64,000 nucleotides of DNA from Flavobacterium palustre (GCF_014639535.1 NZ_BMGA01000009.1:79387-143386), one strand, 5' to 3'; positions 49,081 through 57,777 are shown, counted from the first letter of the stretch. Program-made: numbers and translations. Notes: generated from the sequence alone by a model not told the origin.

Positions 49081-49207
49081 CATGATCGATAGCGAACTGG
49101 CGAAGCAATCTCATCAAGTAGCTCTATAAAGTGTTTCGATTTGCTCACTGTTGTGGGCACGGATTGCAAATCCGCGCTAACTTTGTGTTGATATATCTGA
49201 GCGATCG

Positions 49208-49607
49208 GGACGGAAAGCCGCACCAATTAGAAGATTATAAAGGCAAAAAATTAGTCGTTTTCTTTTACCCAAAAGCCAGTACGCCGGGTTGTACCGCTGA
49301 AGCCTGTGATTTAAGAGATAATTTTGAACGCTTTCAGGCTAATAATTATGCGCTTTTAGGTGTTAGTGCCGATTCGGCAAAAGCGCAAGCCAAATTCAAA
49401 GAGAAATACGAATTTCCTTTTCCTTTATTGGCAGATGAAGATAAAGAGGTTATTAATGTCTTTGGTGTTTGGGGACCTAAAAAATTCATGGGACGCGAAT
49501 ACGACGGCATTCACCGAACGACTTTTGTAATTGATGAAAACGGAATCATCGATGAGGTCATTGAAAATGTCAAAACCAAAGAGCACGCCGCTCAGATTTT
49601 GAAGTAA
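49208..49607 (+). pseudogene. bcp: 5'-truncated second copy of bcp
   Basis: From 49208 to beyond the stop at 49607 the sequence follows 47651 onward of the intact bcp without indels. Only three amino-acid changes are visible (DNYERF to DNFERF, ADEEKE to ADEDKE, VINAFG to VINVFG). The first 17 codons, including the start and the strand KKGDKAPDFF, are replaced by unrelated repeat sequence. Both redox cysteines remain. The frame is open upstream to an ATG at 49131, giving a 158-residue fusion, but that N-terminus comes from intergenic repeats and lacks the fold's first strand, so I treat it as a remnant. Few changes imply a recent event or remaining selection. Confidence 0.8.
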
Positions 49608-49664
49608 ACTAGAAACGCCACAAATAGCAACTACTTGTGGCGTTAGTTATAAAATCAATATCTT

Positions 49665-51119
49665 TTATTCCGCTAAAGTCTTATTTGGGTCGTAACCAAA
49701 AAGGTGTTTCTCTTTGATGATTTCAGAAACTCCTTCTGGCAGCATCGATTCCCAACCCGGTATTCCGTTGTTAATCATTTTAAGGACTTCACGGGAGAAT
49801 ATTTTAAGGTTTTCAGGGTTGTAATCTTCCACATCAATTACTTTTCCGTTGAATTTAAAGAATTTGTATAATTCTTTCATTCGTGGATGTACTTTTAGAT
49901 TTTCAGAAGTTGTGATTTCTCCATTTTCGTCTATCATTGGATACAATAATACCTTCATGTCTCTAAAGAACAATTTACCAAAAGCTTCCAGAATTCCTCC
50001 GCTTAGATGGCGATAGTATTTTTCGTCAAAAATATCTACTAAGTTGTTGACACCCATGGCAAGTCCCATTCGGGCTTTGGTGTAATTAGCAAAATATTCT
50101 ACTACTTTGTAATATTCCTGGAAGTTCGAAATCATTACCGTTTGACCTAATGAGCAAAGTAATTCGGCACGATCCATGAAATCTCTTTCGTCGATTTCTC
50201 CATCCGAACGTAAGTTGGACAAGGTGATTTCAAAAATAACCAAGGTATTTTCTTTATCTACTTTATTTTCTTCGAGAAACATACGCATCGATTTCTCGTA
50301 CATATCCATATTTACTTTCGTAACCGGACGGAAACTTCCTCTAATAGCTAAGATATTTTTTTTGTATAAAACCGAGGCAGGGAGAATGTTTTTTCCTTTT
50401 GGGTTGAACATTACGGCGTCGGTCATTCCGTTCTTTACTAATTGTAAACTGATTAAACGGTTGTCCACATCGGCAAATCGGGGACCGGAGAAATTGATAG
50501 TGTCAATCTCCAATTGGTCTTTGTCGAGATGATCGTATAAATAGCGTAATAATTTTTTAGGGTCGTCGTATTTGTAAAAAGCACCGTAGATTAGGTTTAC
50601 CCCGAGAATTCCTAGTGTTTCCTGTTGAAGTTTGGCATCCGTTTCTTTAAAACGAATATGAAGTATGATGTCGTTGTAATCTTCGTTAGGGTCAATTTGG
50701 TAACTGATACCTACCCATCCGTGTCCTTTAAATTGTTTGGCAAAGTCGATTGTGGCTACCGTATTGGCATAGCTGAAAAACATTTTGTTGGGATGCTTAT
50801 CTCTGTTCAGTCGTTTTTCAATTAAATCCACTTCATGAGAGAGCATCTTCTTCAGTCGGTTTTCGGTAACATAGCGACCGTCTTTTTCAACACCATAAAC
50901 AGCATCACTAAAGTCTTTATCGTATGCGGACATGGCTTTTGCGATAGTTCCGGAAGAACCTCCTGCTCTAAAGAAATGTCTTACTGTTTCCTGTCCTGCG
51001 CCAATTTCGGCAAATGTTCCATAAATATTTTCATTTAAATTGATACGTAGTGCCTTGTCTTTTATCGAAGGGACCTGAGCAATGACTCTGTCTCCTTTTA
51101 GTTTTATTTCGCTACCCAT
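49665..51119 (-). CDS. Conserved Bacteroidota protein of unknown function
   Basis: The 484-residue protein is soluble, with no signal peptide or membrane segment. Distinct blocks are NENIYGTFAEIGAGQETVRHFFRAGGSSGTIAKAMSAYDKDFSDAVYG near the N-terminus, INFSGPRFADVDNRLISLQLVKNGMTDAVMFNP in the middle, and a C-terminal NNGIPGWESMLPEGVSEIIKEKHLFGYD. Homologues are commonly mislabelled as TonB-dependent receptor or as a nucleotidyltransferase; neither barrel nor HxGH-type motif is present, so I do not accept those names. High conservation style and standalone position suggest a housekeeping role. Confidence 0.72.
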   Translation of the reverse strand: MGSEIKLKGDRVIAQVPSIKDKALRINLNENIYGTFAEIGAGQETVRHFFRAGGSSGTIAKAMSAYDKDFSDAVYGVEKDGRYVTENRLKKMLSHEVDLIEKRLNRDKHPNKMFFSYANTVATIDFAKQFKGHGWVGISYQIDPNEDYNDIILHIRFKETDAKLQQETLGILGVNLIYGAFYKYDDPKKLLRYLYDHLDKDQLEIDTINFSGPRFADVDNRLISLQLVKNGMTDAVMFNPKGKNILPASVLYKKNILAIRGSFRPVTKVNMDMYEKSMRMFLEENKVDKENTLVIFEITLSNLRSDGEIDERDFMDRAELLCSLGQTVMISNFQEYYKVVEYFANYTKARMGLAMGVNNLVDIFDEKYYRHLSGGILEAFGKLFFRDMKVLLYPMIDENGEITTSENLKVHPRMKELYKFFKFNGKVIDVEDYNPENLKIFSREVLKMINNGIPGWESMLPEGVSEIIKEKHLFGYDPNKTLAE

Positions 51120-51197
51120 TTTTTAGTTTAATTTTATGTATTTGCCTGATGTCACAAAGTTAATTAAATAGCTAGGGGAATAAAAGAGAAATAATCC

Positions 51198-51205
51198 TAT
51201 TTTTG
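51198..51205 (+). promoter_or_regulatory. -7 element for the metallo-hydrolase gene
   Basis: TATTTTTG matches TAnnTTTG and lies 15 nt upstream of the TTG start at 51221, implying a very short leader. Confidence 0.5.
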
Positions 51206-51220
51206 TGAAAAAAATAAGAT

Positions 51221-51985
51221 TTGAAGGTATATTTTTTAGGCACAGGTACTTCTCAGGGAATTCCGGTTATAGGAAGTGAACATCCTGTATGTAAAAGTTT
51301 GGACAGTAAGGATAAAAGACTGCGTGTTTCAGTGTTAATTCGTTGGGATGATTATTCGTTTGTAATTGATTGTGGCCCTGATTTTAGACAACAAATGCTG
51401 ACTTCAAATTGTCATAAAGTAGATGGGATTGTTTTTACTCACGAGCATGCGGATCATACAGCCGGTTTGGATGATATCAGACCTTTTAATTTCCGACAAG
51501 GGGAAATGCCTATTTATGCCCATCAGCGTGTTATAGAAAACATGAAAATGCGTTTCGATTATGTTTTTGAAACAGTCAATAAATATCCGGGTGCACCCTC
51601 AGTAAAGATAATTGAAGTAGAAAATAACAAATCTTTTGCCATTGGCAATAAATTAGCTATTCCGGTTAATGTCTCACATGGAGGTCTTCAGGTTTTTGGG
51701 TATCGTATAGATGATTTTGCTTATTTGACCGATGTAAAGACCATTGAGGAGGATGAAATTGAAAAATTGAAAAATCTGAAAGTTCTGGTTGTAAATGCTT
51801 TGCGCGAAGAACCCCATTTTTCGCATTTTAATTTAGAAGAAGCTTTGGAATTTATTGCTCTGGTAAAACCCGAAAAAGCATATTTAACACACATAAGTCA
51901 TGTGATGGGATTTCATGAAGAAGTGCAACAAAAACTTCCTGAAAATGTATTCCTTGCCTACGATAATTTAGAAATCACACTATAA
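51221..51985 (+). CDS. Metallo-beta-lactamase-fold hydrolase (PhnP-like phosphodiesterase)
   Basis: The 254-residue protein opens KVYFLGTGTSQGIPVIGS and has the zinc motif THEHADHTAGLDD, a DCGPDFRQQM strand, and later ligands in VNVSHGGLQVFGY, LTDVKTIEE and LTHISHVMG. This matches the PhnP/cyclic phosphodiesterase branch of the fold. Substrate unknown; a housekeeping nucleotide phosphodiesterase is plausible. The start codon is TTG, fixed by the conserved first strand and the nearby -7 box. The hypothetical gene at 51996 starts 10 bp after its stop. Confidence 0.87.
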   Translation: MKVYFLGTGTSQGIPVIGSEHPVCKSLDSKDKRLRVSVLIRWDDYSFVIDCGPDFRQQMLTSNCHKVDGIVFTHEHADHTAGLDDIRPFNFRQGEMPIYAHQRVIENMKMRFDYVFETVNKYPGAPSVKIIEVENNKSFAIGNKLAIPVNVSHGGLQVFGYRIDDFAYLTDVKTIEEDEIEKLKNLKVLVVNALREEPHFSHFNLEEALEFIALVKPEKAYLTHISHVMGFHEEVQQKLPENVFLAYDNLEITL

Positions 51986-51995
51986 TAATTTTACA

Positions 51996-52496
51996 ATGAA
52001 AAAATCATTTCTGCTCTACGCTTTTATTTTATTGGTATTGATTAATGTTTTTACCTATTCTTTTTTAAGTAATGAAGTGAAGTTTGAACAAAACAGATAC
52101 GAAAAAACAACAAAAAAGTTGAGAGACAGCCTAACATTGATGACTACTCAACTAAGCGATGCTAATTATTTTTCATTAGAAAAAAATGAAAATGCGCAGA
52201 ATTATTTTGATTCGGCTGTAGCCAATAAAACAATAGCTTACGAAAAACTAATTCCTGTAATAAAAGAAAAATTGATGGATTTGAATGCGAATCCAAAAGG
52301 AAATCCTTATACAGGGCAGGATCAGATAGGAGCAAATAAGTTTGTAATTAATAAAGTAAAAGTTCTAAATCACCGTTGGATTATTGCTGATTACAGTGAT
52401 GGTAAAATGTGGGGTGAGGTCTTGTTGAAATATTTTGTAAATGAAGACGAAAGTGTTTCTTTTGAAGTGATGCAGTCTTTGCTTTATGCTCAATAA
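51996..52496 (+). CDS. Hypothetical exported or membrane-anchored protein
   Basis: The 166-residue protein begins with a membrane anchor (FLLYAFILLVLINVFTYSFL), followed by a coiled-coil-like charged helix (KFEQNRYEKTTKKLRDSLTLMTTQL) and a mixed C-terminal domain with HRWIIADYSDGKMWGEVLLKYFV. No family was recognised. It follows the metallo-hydrolase by 10 bp and ends before a terminator, so the two form an operon. Confidence 0.72.
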   Translation: MKKSFLLYAFILLVLINVFTYSFLSNEVKFEQNRYEKTTKKLRDSLTLMTTQLSDANYFSLEKNENAQNYFDSAVANKTIAYEKLIPVIKEKLMDLNANPKGNPYTGQDQIGANKFVINKVKVLNHRWIIADYSDGKMWGEVLLKYFVNEDESVSFEVMQSLLYAQ

Positions 52497-52602
52497 TTTT
52501 TTAAACATATAAGTCATGTAAGCTTGAGTCAAAAACTGATATTCTTATATGTTAAAAAAAAAGAAATTATTTCATTTCGATTAATGAAGATATTATAAAA
52601 CA

Positions 52603-52634
52603 AAAAATCCCGTCTCTTACGAAACGGGATTTTT
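52603..52634. terminator. Intrinsic terminator between convergent genes
   Basis: AAAAATCCCGT (52603-52613) pairs with ACGGGATTTTT (52624-52634). A- and T-tracts on both sides let it end the metallo-hydrolase operon and the transketolase genes. Confidence 0.85.
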
Positions 52635-52654
52635 AATATATTTCAGAAATTGAA

Positions 52655-53608
52655 TTATTTTCTTTTGATAACTCTTTCTACAGCTTCAACAATCGCCTGA
52701 TTGTTTAATTTGTATTTTTCCATCAATTGCTCAGGAGTTCCAGACTCACCAAAACTATCTTTAACTGCAACAAATTCTTGTGGAGTAGGATTGTTTAAAG
52801 CTAATACACCTGCAATGCTTTCCCCAAGACCACCAAGGTAGTTGTGCTCTTCAGCAGTAACGATACATTTAGTTTTAGCTACAGATTTCAAAATAGCTTC
52901 TTCGTCTAATGGTTTAATCGTGTGGATGTTGATTACTTCAGCAGAAATTCCTTTTTCTTCTAATTTCTCAGCAGCAATTAAAGCTTCCCAAACTAAGTGA
53001 CCTGTAGCTACGATAGTTACATCAGTTCCTTCGTTTAACATGATAGCTTTTCCAATTACGAAAGGTTCGTCAGCAGGAGTAAAGTTAGGTACAACCGGAC
53101 GTCCAAAACGCAAGTAAGCAGGACCATGGTGATCAGCAAGCGCGATAGTAGCCGCTTTTGTTTGGTTGTGGTCACAAGTGTTGATAACTGTCATTCCCGG
53201 TAACATTTTCATCAAACCGATATCTTCAAGGATTTGGTGTGTAGCTCCGTCTTCTCCTAAAGTTAATCCGGCGTGAGAAGCACAGATTTTTACGTTTTTA
53301 TCAGAGTAAGCAACTGATTGACGAATTTGGTCATAAACTCTTCCTGTAGAGAAGTTAGCGAAAGTTCCTGTGAAAGGAATTTTTCCACCAATAGTTAAAC
53401 CTGCAGCAATCCCAATCATGTTTGCCTCAGCAATTCCGATTTGGAAAAAACGCTCCGGGTGGTTTTTCTTGAAATCATCAAATTTTAATGATCCAATTAA
53501 ATCCGCACAAAGTGCTACTACATTTTCATTTTTCTGACCTAGTTCAGTCATTCCCACTCCAAAACCTGAACGGGTATCTTTACTTCCTGTATTTATATAT
53601 TTTTTCAT
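52655..53608 (-). CDS. Transketolase C-terminal subunit
   Basis: The 317-residue protein holds the pyrimidine-binding and C-terminal domains of transketolase: GFGVGMTELGQKNENVVALCADL, RFFQIGIAEANMIGIAAGLTIGG with the TPP-activating glutamate, and SHAGLTLGEDGATHQILEDI. Together with the N-terminal half encoded 63 bp upstream it transfers two-carbon units in the pentose phosphate pathway. Split transketolases occur in many Bacteroidota and archaea. Gap 53609-53671 carries ACTGAATACT-type repeats. Confidence 0.93.
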   Translation of the reverse strand: MKKYINTGSKDTRSGFGVGMTELGQKNENVVALCADLIGSLKFDDFKKNHPERFFQIGIAEANMIGIAAGLTIGGKIPFTGTFANFSTGRVYDQIRQSVAYSDKNVKICASHAGLTLGEDGATHQILEDIGLMKMLPGMTVINTCDHNQTKAATIALADHHGPAYLRFGRPVVPNFTPADEPFVIGKAIMLNEGTDVTIVATGHLVWEALIAAEKLEEKGISAEVINIHTIKPLDEEAILKSVAKTKCIVTAEEHNYLGGLGESIAGVLALNNPTPQEFVAVKDSFGESGTPEQLMEKYKLNNQAIVEAVERVIKRK

Positions 53609-53640
53609 TTCTTAATTTAGATTTTTGCAAGTATCCTAAC

Positions 53641-53667
53641 TGAATACTAATTACTGAATACTGAACA
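53641..53667. repeat. ACTGAATACT-type tandem repeats between the transketolase halves
   Basis: TGAATACTAA and ACTGAATACTGAACAA run in tandem here, diverged members of the CTGAACAC family seen at 9170 and 20063-20210. They interrupt an otherwise co-directional gene pair. Confidence 0.5.
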
Positions 53668-53671
53668 ATTA

Positions 53672-54526
53672 TTAATAATCTGAATTGCCTCCAGTGTTAT
53701 AATTTTGTCCTAAAGCATTTTCAAGTTGTGCATCATTTGGTGCTTTACCATGCCAAGCATGACTGTACATCATATAATCTACACCGTTACCCATTTCAGT
53801 ATGCAATAATACACAAACCGGTTTTCCTTTTCCTGTTCTTGCTTTTGCTTCAGCCATTCCTCCAATGATAGCTTCAACATCATTTCCTTTAGTGATTTCA
53901 ACCACTTCCCAGTCAAAAGCTTCAAATTTAGCACGAAGACTTCCCATTGCTAAAACTTCGTCAGTTGTTCCGTCGATTTGTTTTCCGTTAAGGTCAACAG
54001 TTGCAATTAAGTTGTCAACAGCTTTTGCAGAAGCATACATGATAGCTTCCCAGTTTTGACCTTCCTGTAACTCACCATCACCGTGAAGTGTATAAACGAT
54101 ATGTTTGTCGTTGTTTAATTTTTTAGCTTGTGCAGCTCCAATTGCTACTGATAATCCCTGACCAAGAGAACCAGATGCAATACGTACTCCCGGTAAGTTA
54201 TCGTGAGTAGTTGGGTGTCCTTGTAGTCTTGAATTTAACAAACGGAAAGTTGCTAATTCAGAAACAGGGAAATAGCCACTACGTGCTAAAACGCTATAGA
54301 ATACAGGAGAGATGTGACCGTTTGATAAGAAGAATAAATCTTCTCCAACTCCGTCCATGTCCCAACCTTCTTTGCGGTCCATTATATTTTGATACAAGGC
54401 TACCAAAAATTCGGTACAACCTAGAGAACCTCCCGGGTGACCTGAATTAACAGCGTGTACCATTCGAAGGATGTCTCTTCTTACTTGGATAATTAAATCG
54501 TTTAATTGTTGAGTGTTAGGTTTCAT
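53672..54526 (-). CDS. Transketolase N-terminal subunit
   Basis: The 284-residue protein is the TPP diphosphate-binding half: AVNSGHPGGSLGCTEFLVALY, FFLSNGHISPVFYSVLARSGY, and TLHGDGELQEGQNWEAIMYA with the magnesium-binding GDG. It works only with the C-terminal subunit encoded just downstream. The frame opens to 54619, but a good promoter at 54552-54583 lies within that extension, so the start is MKPNTQQLND at 54526. Confidence 0.93.
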   Translation of the reverse strand: MKPNTQQLNDLIIQVRRDILRMVHAVNSGHPGGSLGCTEFLVALYQNIMDRKEGWDMDGVGEDLFFLSNGHISPVFYSVLARSGYFPVSELATFRLLNSRLQGHPTTHDNLPGVRIASGSLGQGLSVAIGAAQAKKLNNDKHIVYTLHGDGELQEGQNWEAIMYASAKAVDNLIATVDLNGKQIDGTTDEVLAMGSLRAKFEAFDWEVVEITKGNDVEAIIGGMAEAKARTGKGKPVCVLLHTEMGNGVDYMMYSHAWHGKAPNDAQLENALGQNYNTGGNSDY

Positions 54527-54551
54527 TTTGATCGTAAAAGTTAAACTGCTG

Positions 54552-54583
54552 CAAATGTAATTTTTATTTTCCCGTAAGACAAA
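54552..54583 (-). promoter_or_regulatory. Promoter for the transketolase genes
   Basis: On the minus strand TTTG (complement of 54580-54583), a 20-nt spacer and TACATTTG (complement of 54552-54559) form a canonical Bacteroidota promoter 26 nt before the start. Confidence 0.7.
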
Positions 54584-54933
54584 TGATTTTCGGAATTGTT
54601 TGGTAGTAATTGCAACCAATGATTATTGTTCTAAGTACACTTTTGATTCTATTTTAAACAAAGTAGATGGTTTTATAAATGTAAATTACACACTAATTGT
54701 TTTGATCGAATACATTTAGAGTCATTGCTATTATTGATTTGATTAAATCTGAAGGTTAAATTGATATCCTTTAAAATTTTAAGTGTTTTTGTTTTTTTGT
54801 AATTCATTTTCAGAATTATTTTTAAGAGGTGATTTTTTTTAGAAAAAGATATTTCGTAACAATTTTGTTGCAGATTGTTGTAAAACAACTTTTTGCTGGT
54901 TTGTTATCAAACGTTGTAGTGCAATAGCAGAAG
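54584..54933. other. AT-rich gene-free stretch upstream of the transketolase genes
   Basis: About 350 bp without a convincing gene. A 71-codon minus-strand frame (54673-54888) is AT-driven and Asn/Lys-rich and is not supported. No further promoter or RNA fold stood out. Confidence 0.6.
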
Positions 54934-54962
54934 CAAAAAAAGCCCTGAATGAGGGCTTTTTT
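54934..54962. terminator. Intrinsic terminator after the flotillin operon
   Basis: An A-rich run with AGCCCT (to 54946) pairs with AGGGCT plus T-tract (54952-54962) around GAATG. On the minus strand it lies 40 bp after the flotillin stop, and it has T-tracts in both directions. Confidence 0.85.
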
Positions 54963-55001
54963 GGGGTAGTAAACGTCTTAAATTTGAAAAATAAAGCGAT
55001 T

Positions 55002-56519
55002 TTATTCTTCGTTTTCATTAGTTGTTTGATGATTTGAAATAGGGGCGTCAGGTTGATTTTCTCCTTTTAAATAATTTGGTAAATTAAGTCCTGCCATGTT
55101 AAATAAATCATTTAATGGAGGAACTGTTTTCATCATTCCGGATACAAAATTAGCGGTTGAGCCATTTCCATCGGTATTGTTTCCTGAATCCCAAACCGTG
55201 ATTTTATCAATTTTAATATTTTTAACGGCTTCCACTTGTGTTTTTACTAATTCAGGTAATTTTTCAATTAATAATAGTTGGAAGGCCTGACTCGGATCAC
55301 CACCTGCTGCTTCCACTACTTGTTTGTAACCTTCGGCTTGTTTGGTTAATATTTCGTAAAGTCCTTTTGCTTCTGCTTCCATTTTTGCATATATAGCATC
55401 CGCTTCTCCTTTAGCATTTTCTCTGATTCTTTCAGCATCTGCTTGGGCTTCGATAATAGCACGTTGTTTGGCAATTTCGGCAGGAATAACAACGTTGGCA
55501 ATTTGAGTAGAACGTTCTCTTTCTGAACGTGCTGTTTCTGCTTTTTGTTCTGCAATATAGGATTCTTCTAAAGCTTTTGCTTGTTGTACTTTTTCAGCAG
55601 CTATTGCAATACGCAAGGATTCTGCTTCTTTTTCTCTACGCAAAGCTTCCGAATTAGCAATGGCAATTTTAGCTTCGTTTTCTCCCTGAATCGCAATTGC
55701 ATTCGCTTCAGAAGTTTTTACTCTGGTATCTCTTTCTGCTTCGGCTTTTCCAATTGCTTCGTCTTTTGTGGCTGATGCAATACTAATTTCACGGTCTTTT
55801 TGTGTGATAGCAATTTTTACATCTCTGTCTCGGTGAGTTTCGGCAATTTGAGTATCTTTTTCTCTGTCTGCCAAAGCTTTCCCGGTTTCACCAATTTTTT
55901 CTTGTTCGGCAACAGAAATTTTAGCTTCGTTGATGGCTTTTGCGGCAGCTTCTTTTCCTAAAGCTTCGATATATCCTGATTCGTCTTTGATGTCGGTTAC
56001 GTTTACGTTGATTAGTTTTAAACCAATTTTACGCAATTCGCTATCTACGTTTTTAGAGATATTATCTAAAAATTTATCTCTGTCTGAGTTAATTTCTTCA
56101 ATAGTCATCGTAGCGATTACCAAACGCAACTGACCAAATAAAATATCTTTAGCCAATTCCTGGATTTGTTCGGAAGTTAATCCTAATAATCTTTCTGCAG
56201 CAGTATTCATGCTTTCTATTTCGGTCGAAATAGCAATCGTAAAACGACATGGAACATCCACACGAATATTTTGTCTACTCAACGCATTAGTCAAATTTGC
56301 CTCAATAGATAAAGGTTTTAAGTCCAAAAAAGCATAATCCTGAATTACGGGCCAAATAAAAGAGCCACCACCGTGAACACATTTTGCAGAAGTTCCTCCT
56401 GTTCTTCCATAGATTACTAATATTTTGTCTGAAGGACATCTTTTGTATCTTGAAATTAAGGCTGAGATACTTACAAAAAAGACAATTGCGGCTACTACAA
56501 TAATAATTACTGGTGTCAT
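55002..56519 (-). CDS. Flotillin-like SPFH protein
   Basis: The 505-residue protein has an N-terminal membrane segment (IIIVVAAIVFFVSISALISRY), an SPFH domain (about 25-190, with KILVIYGRTGGTSAKCVHGGGSFIWPVIQDY and DVTDIKDESGYIEALG), and a long Ala/Glu-rich coiled coil (about 195-400) with repeated RE/KD-type heptads. It forms membrane microdomain scaffolds. The NfeD-like partner gene lies 9 bp upstream, the YuaF-YuaG type of pairing. A Gln/Asn-rich tail follows residue 440. Confidence 0.93.
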   Translation of the reverse strand: MTPVIIIVVAAIVFFVSISALISRYKRCPSDKILVIYGRTGGTSAKCVHGGGSFIWPVIQDYAFLDLKPLSIEANLTNALSRQNIRVDVPCRFTIAISTEIESMNTAAERLLGLTSEQIQELAKDILFGQLRLVIATMTIEEINSDRDKFLDNISKNVDSELRKIGLKLINVNVTDIKDESGYIEALGKEAAAKAINEAKISVAEQEKIGETGKALADREKDTQIAETHRDRDVKIAITQKDREISIASATKDEAIGKAEAERDTRVKTSEANAIAIQGENEAKIAIANSEALRREKEAESLRIAIAAEKVQQAKALEESYIAEQKAETARSERERSTQIANVVIPAEIAKQRAIIEAQADAERIRENAKGEADAIYAKMEAEAKGLYEILTKQAEGYKQVVEAAGGDPSQAFQLLLIEKLPELVKTQVEAVKNIKIDKITVWDSGNNTDGNGSTANFVSGMMKTVPPLNDLFNMAGLNLPNYLKGENQPDAPISNHQTTNENEE

Positions 56520-56528
56520 GGATTGGGT

Positions 56529-57098
56529 TTAAATGGGTTGTACGATGATGATATTGTTGTTTTCTATTTTTACGACTTTTACAACGCTACCGGAATTAAT
56601 TTTTTCAGCATGTTCGGTCATGGCTTCCAGTTCATGAAAAGCTCCATTGATACTAATCATAATTTTCCCTTTTCCAGTTTTATTTTCAGGAATTGTTAAA
56701 TAAACTTCAGCGGATTTGTTTAGTGTGTTCTGAATTTTAAAAGAATTGTCTTCTTCCAGTTTTTGAACTTGTTTGATAATGATAAAAAACAAATACACAA
56801 ACAGGCAGCCAACTACTACCGAAATTATAATTAATAAAGTAGGATTGTTAATTGTATTGTAGAATGAGATTCCTGTCCAGCTAAAACCTAATAAAAAATT
56901 GATAAGATTTCTTAATGAGAATAACTGGAAAGTGGTGTCGCCGCTTTCAAGATTGCTGTCAAAATCGGCTTGAAGTCCATCTGATGAATCGACACCTAAA
57001 AAAGTCATTATTGCCTGTACAGTAAAAATCAGTGTAGTAGGAATGGCAATGTACCAAAATGTTTTGAGTAAAGGTTCGAGGTTTTCTAATATTTCCAT
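56529..57098 (-). CDS. NfeD/YuaF-like membrane protein, flotillin partner
   Basis: The 189-residue protein has membrane segments near residues 15-35 and 65-110 (LINFLLGFSWTGISFY, LLIIISVVVGCLFVYLFFIII) and a C-terminal OB-like domain of about 60 residues (GKGKIMISINGAFHELEAMTEHAEKINSGSVVKVVKIENNNIIIVQ). This fits the short NfeD class that is encoded with flotillins and modulates their assembly. It is first in the two-gene operon. Confidence 0.86.
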   Translation of the reverse strand: MEILENLEPLLKTFWYIAIPTTLIFTVQAIMTFLGVDSSDGLQADFDSNLESGDTTFQLFSLRNLINFLLGFSWTGISFYNTINNPTLLIIISVVVGCLFVYLFFIIIKQVQKLEEDNSFKIQNTLNKSAEVYLTIPENKTGKGKIMISINGAFHELEAMTEHAEKINSGSVVKVVKIENNNIIIVQPI

Positions 57099-57194
57099 AC
57101 GTATAACTTTAAAAGGATATTTTTTACAAGTTATACAAACATAATGAAATTAGATTCTAAATCACAAGAAAAGTCTGTAGTTTTTTACAGCGAC

Positions 57195-57752
57195 TTATTT
57201 TTTGTTTTTAGTAATAAGTTGTAGCAAAGTTTGTAATATTTCCTGTCCTTCTTCCCAAAGTCCTAATTGGGAAGCCAAGTTGAGGTGTCCCTTTGGCCCT
57301 ACATTGTAGAATTGACTTCCCCATTTTTGGGCTAAAAATTCAGCTCTTTCAACCGAAATATATGGATCATTAGAACTGGTAATTACGATAGAAGGATAGT
57401 TTAATTTTGATAATGGAATAGGAGCAAAGTTCCAGGTTTCTTCCGGAGTATGTTCAGCCGATTCTACATCTGCGGGAGCTACGAGTAAAGCACCAATAAT
57501 TTTTTCGGTATCATTTTGTTGTGACCAATGTGCTATCAATGAAACCGCCAGACTATGCGCCACAATAACGATAGGAGTTTCAATAGATTTTATTGTAGTG
57601 TCTAAGTTTTTTAACCAATTTTGTAATTGTGGTTGGTTCCAGTTATCCTGAACTACTTTCGTTGCATTTGGAAAATGTTGTAACCAATTGTCCTGCCAAT
57701 GTCCTGCGGTTGAATCGCCTAATCCGGGAACTATTAATAAGGTATGTTGCAT
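57195..57752 (-). CDS. RBBP9/YdeN-type alpha/beta hydrolase
   Basis: The 185-residue serine hydrolase has the nucleophile Ser67 in IVIVAHSLAVSLIAHW, an acid in ITSSNDPYISVERA, and His in GPKGHLNLASQLG. The first strand is TLLIVPGLGDSTAGHWQDNW. Length and motif spacing match the RBBP9/YdeN family, whose natural substrates are uncertain. A -7 element TACATTTG is present on this strand at 57778-57785. Confidence 0.9.
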   Translation of the reverse strand: MQHTLLIVPGLGDSTAGHWQDNWLQHFPNATKVVQDNWNQPQLQNWLKNLDTTIKSIETPIVIVAHSLAVSLIAHWSQQNDTEKIIGALLVAPADVESAEHTPEETWNFAPIPLSKLNYPSIVITSSNDPYISVERAEFLAQKWGSQFYNVGPKGHLNLASQLGLWEEGQEILQTLLQLITKNKK

Positions 57753-57777
57753 GTTTTATTTCTTTGTGAGAATGTTA

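Noticed and set aside
54673-54888. 71-codon minus-strand ORF between the transketolase and flotillin genes
   Set aside because: Composition is dominated by Asn, Lys and Leu as expected from random AT-rich DNA; it lies upstream of the transketolase promoter.
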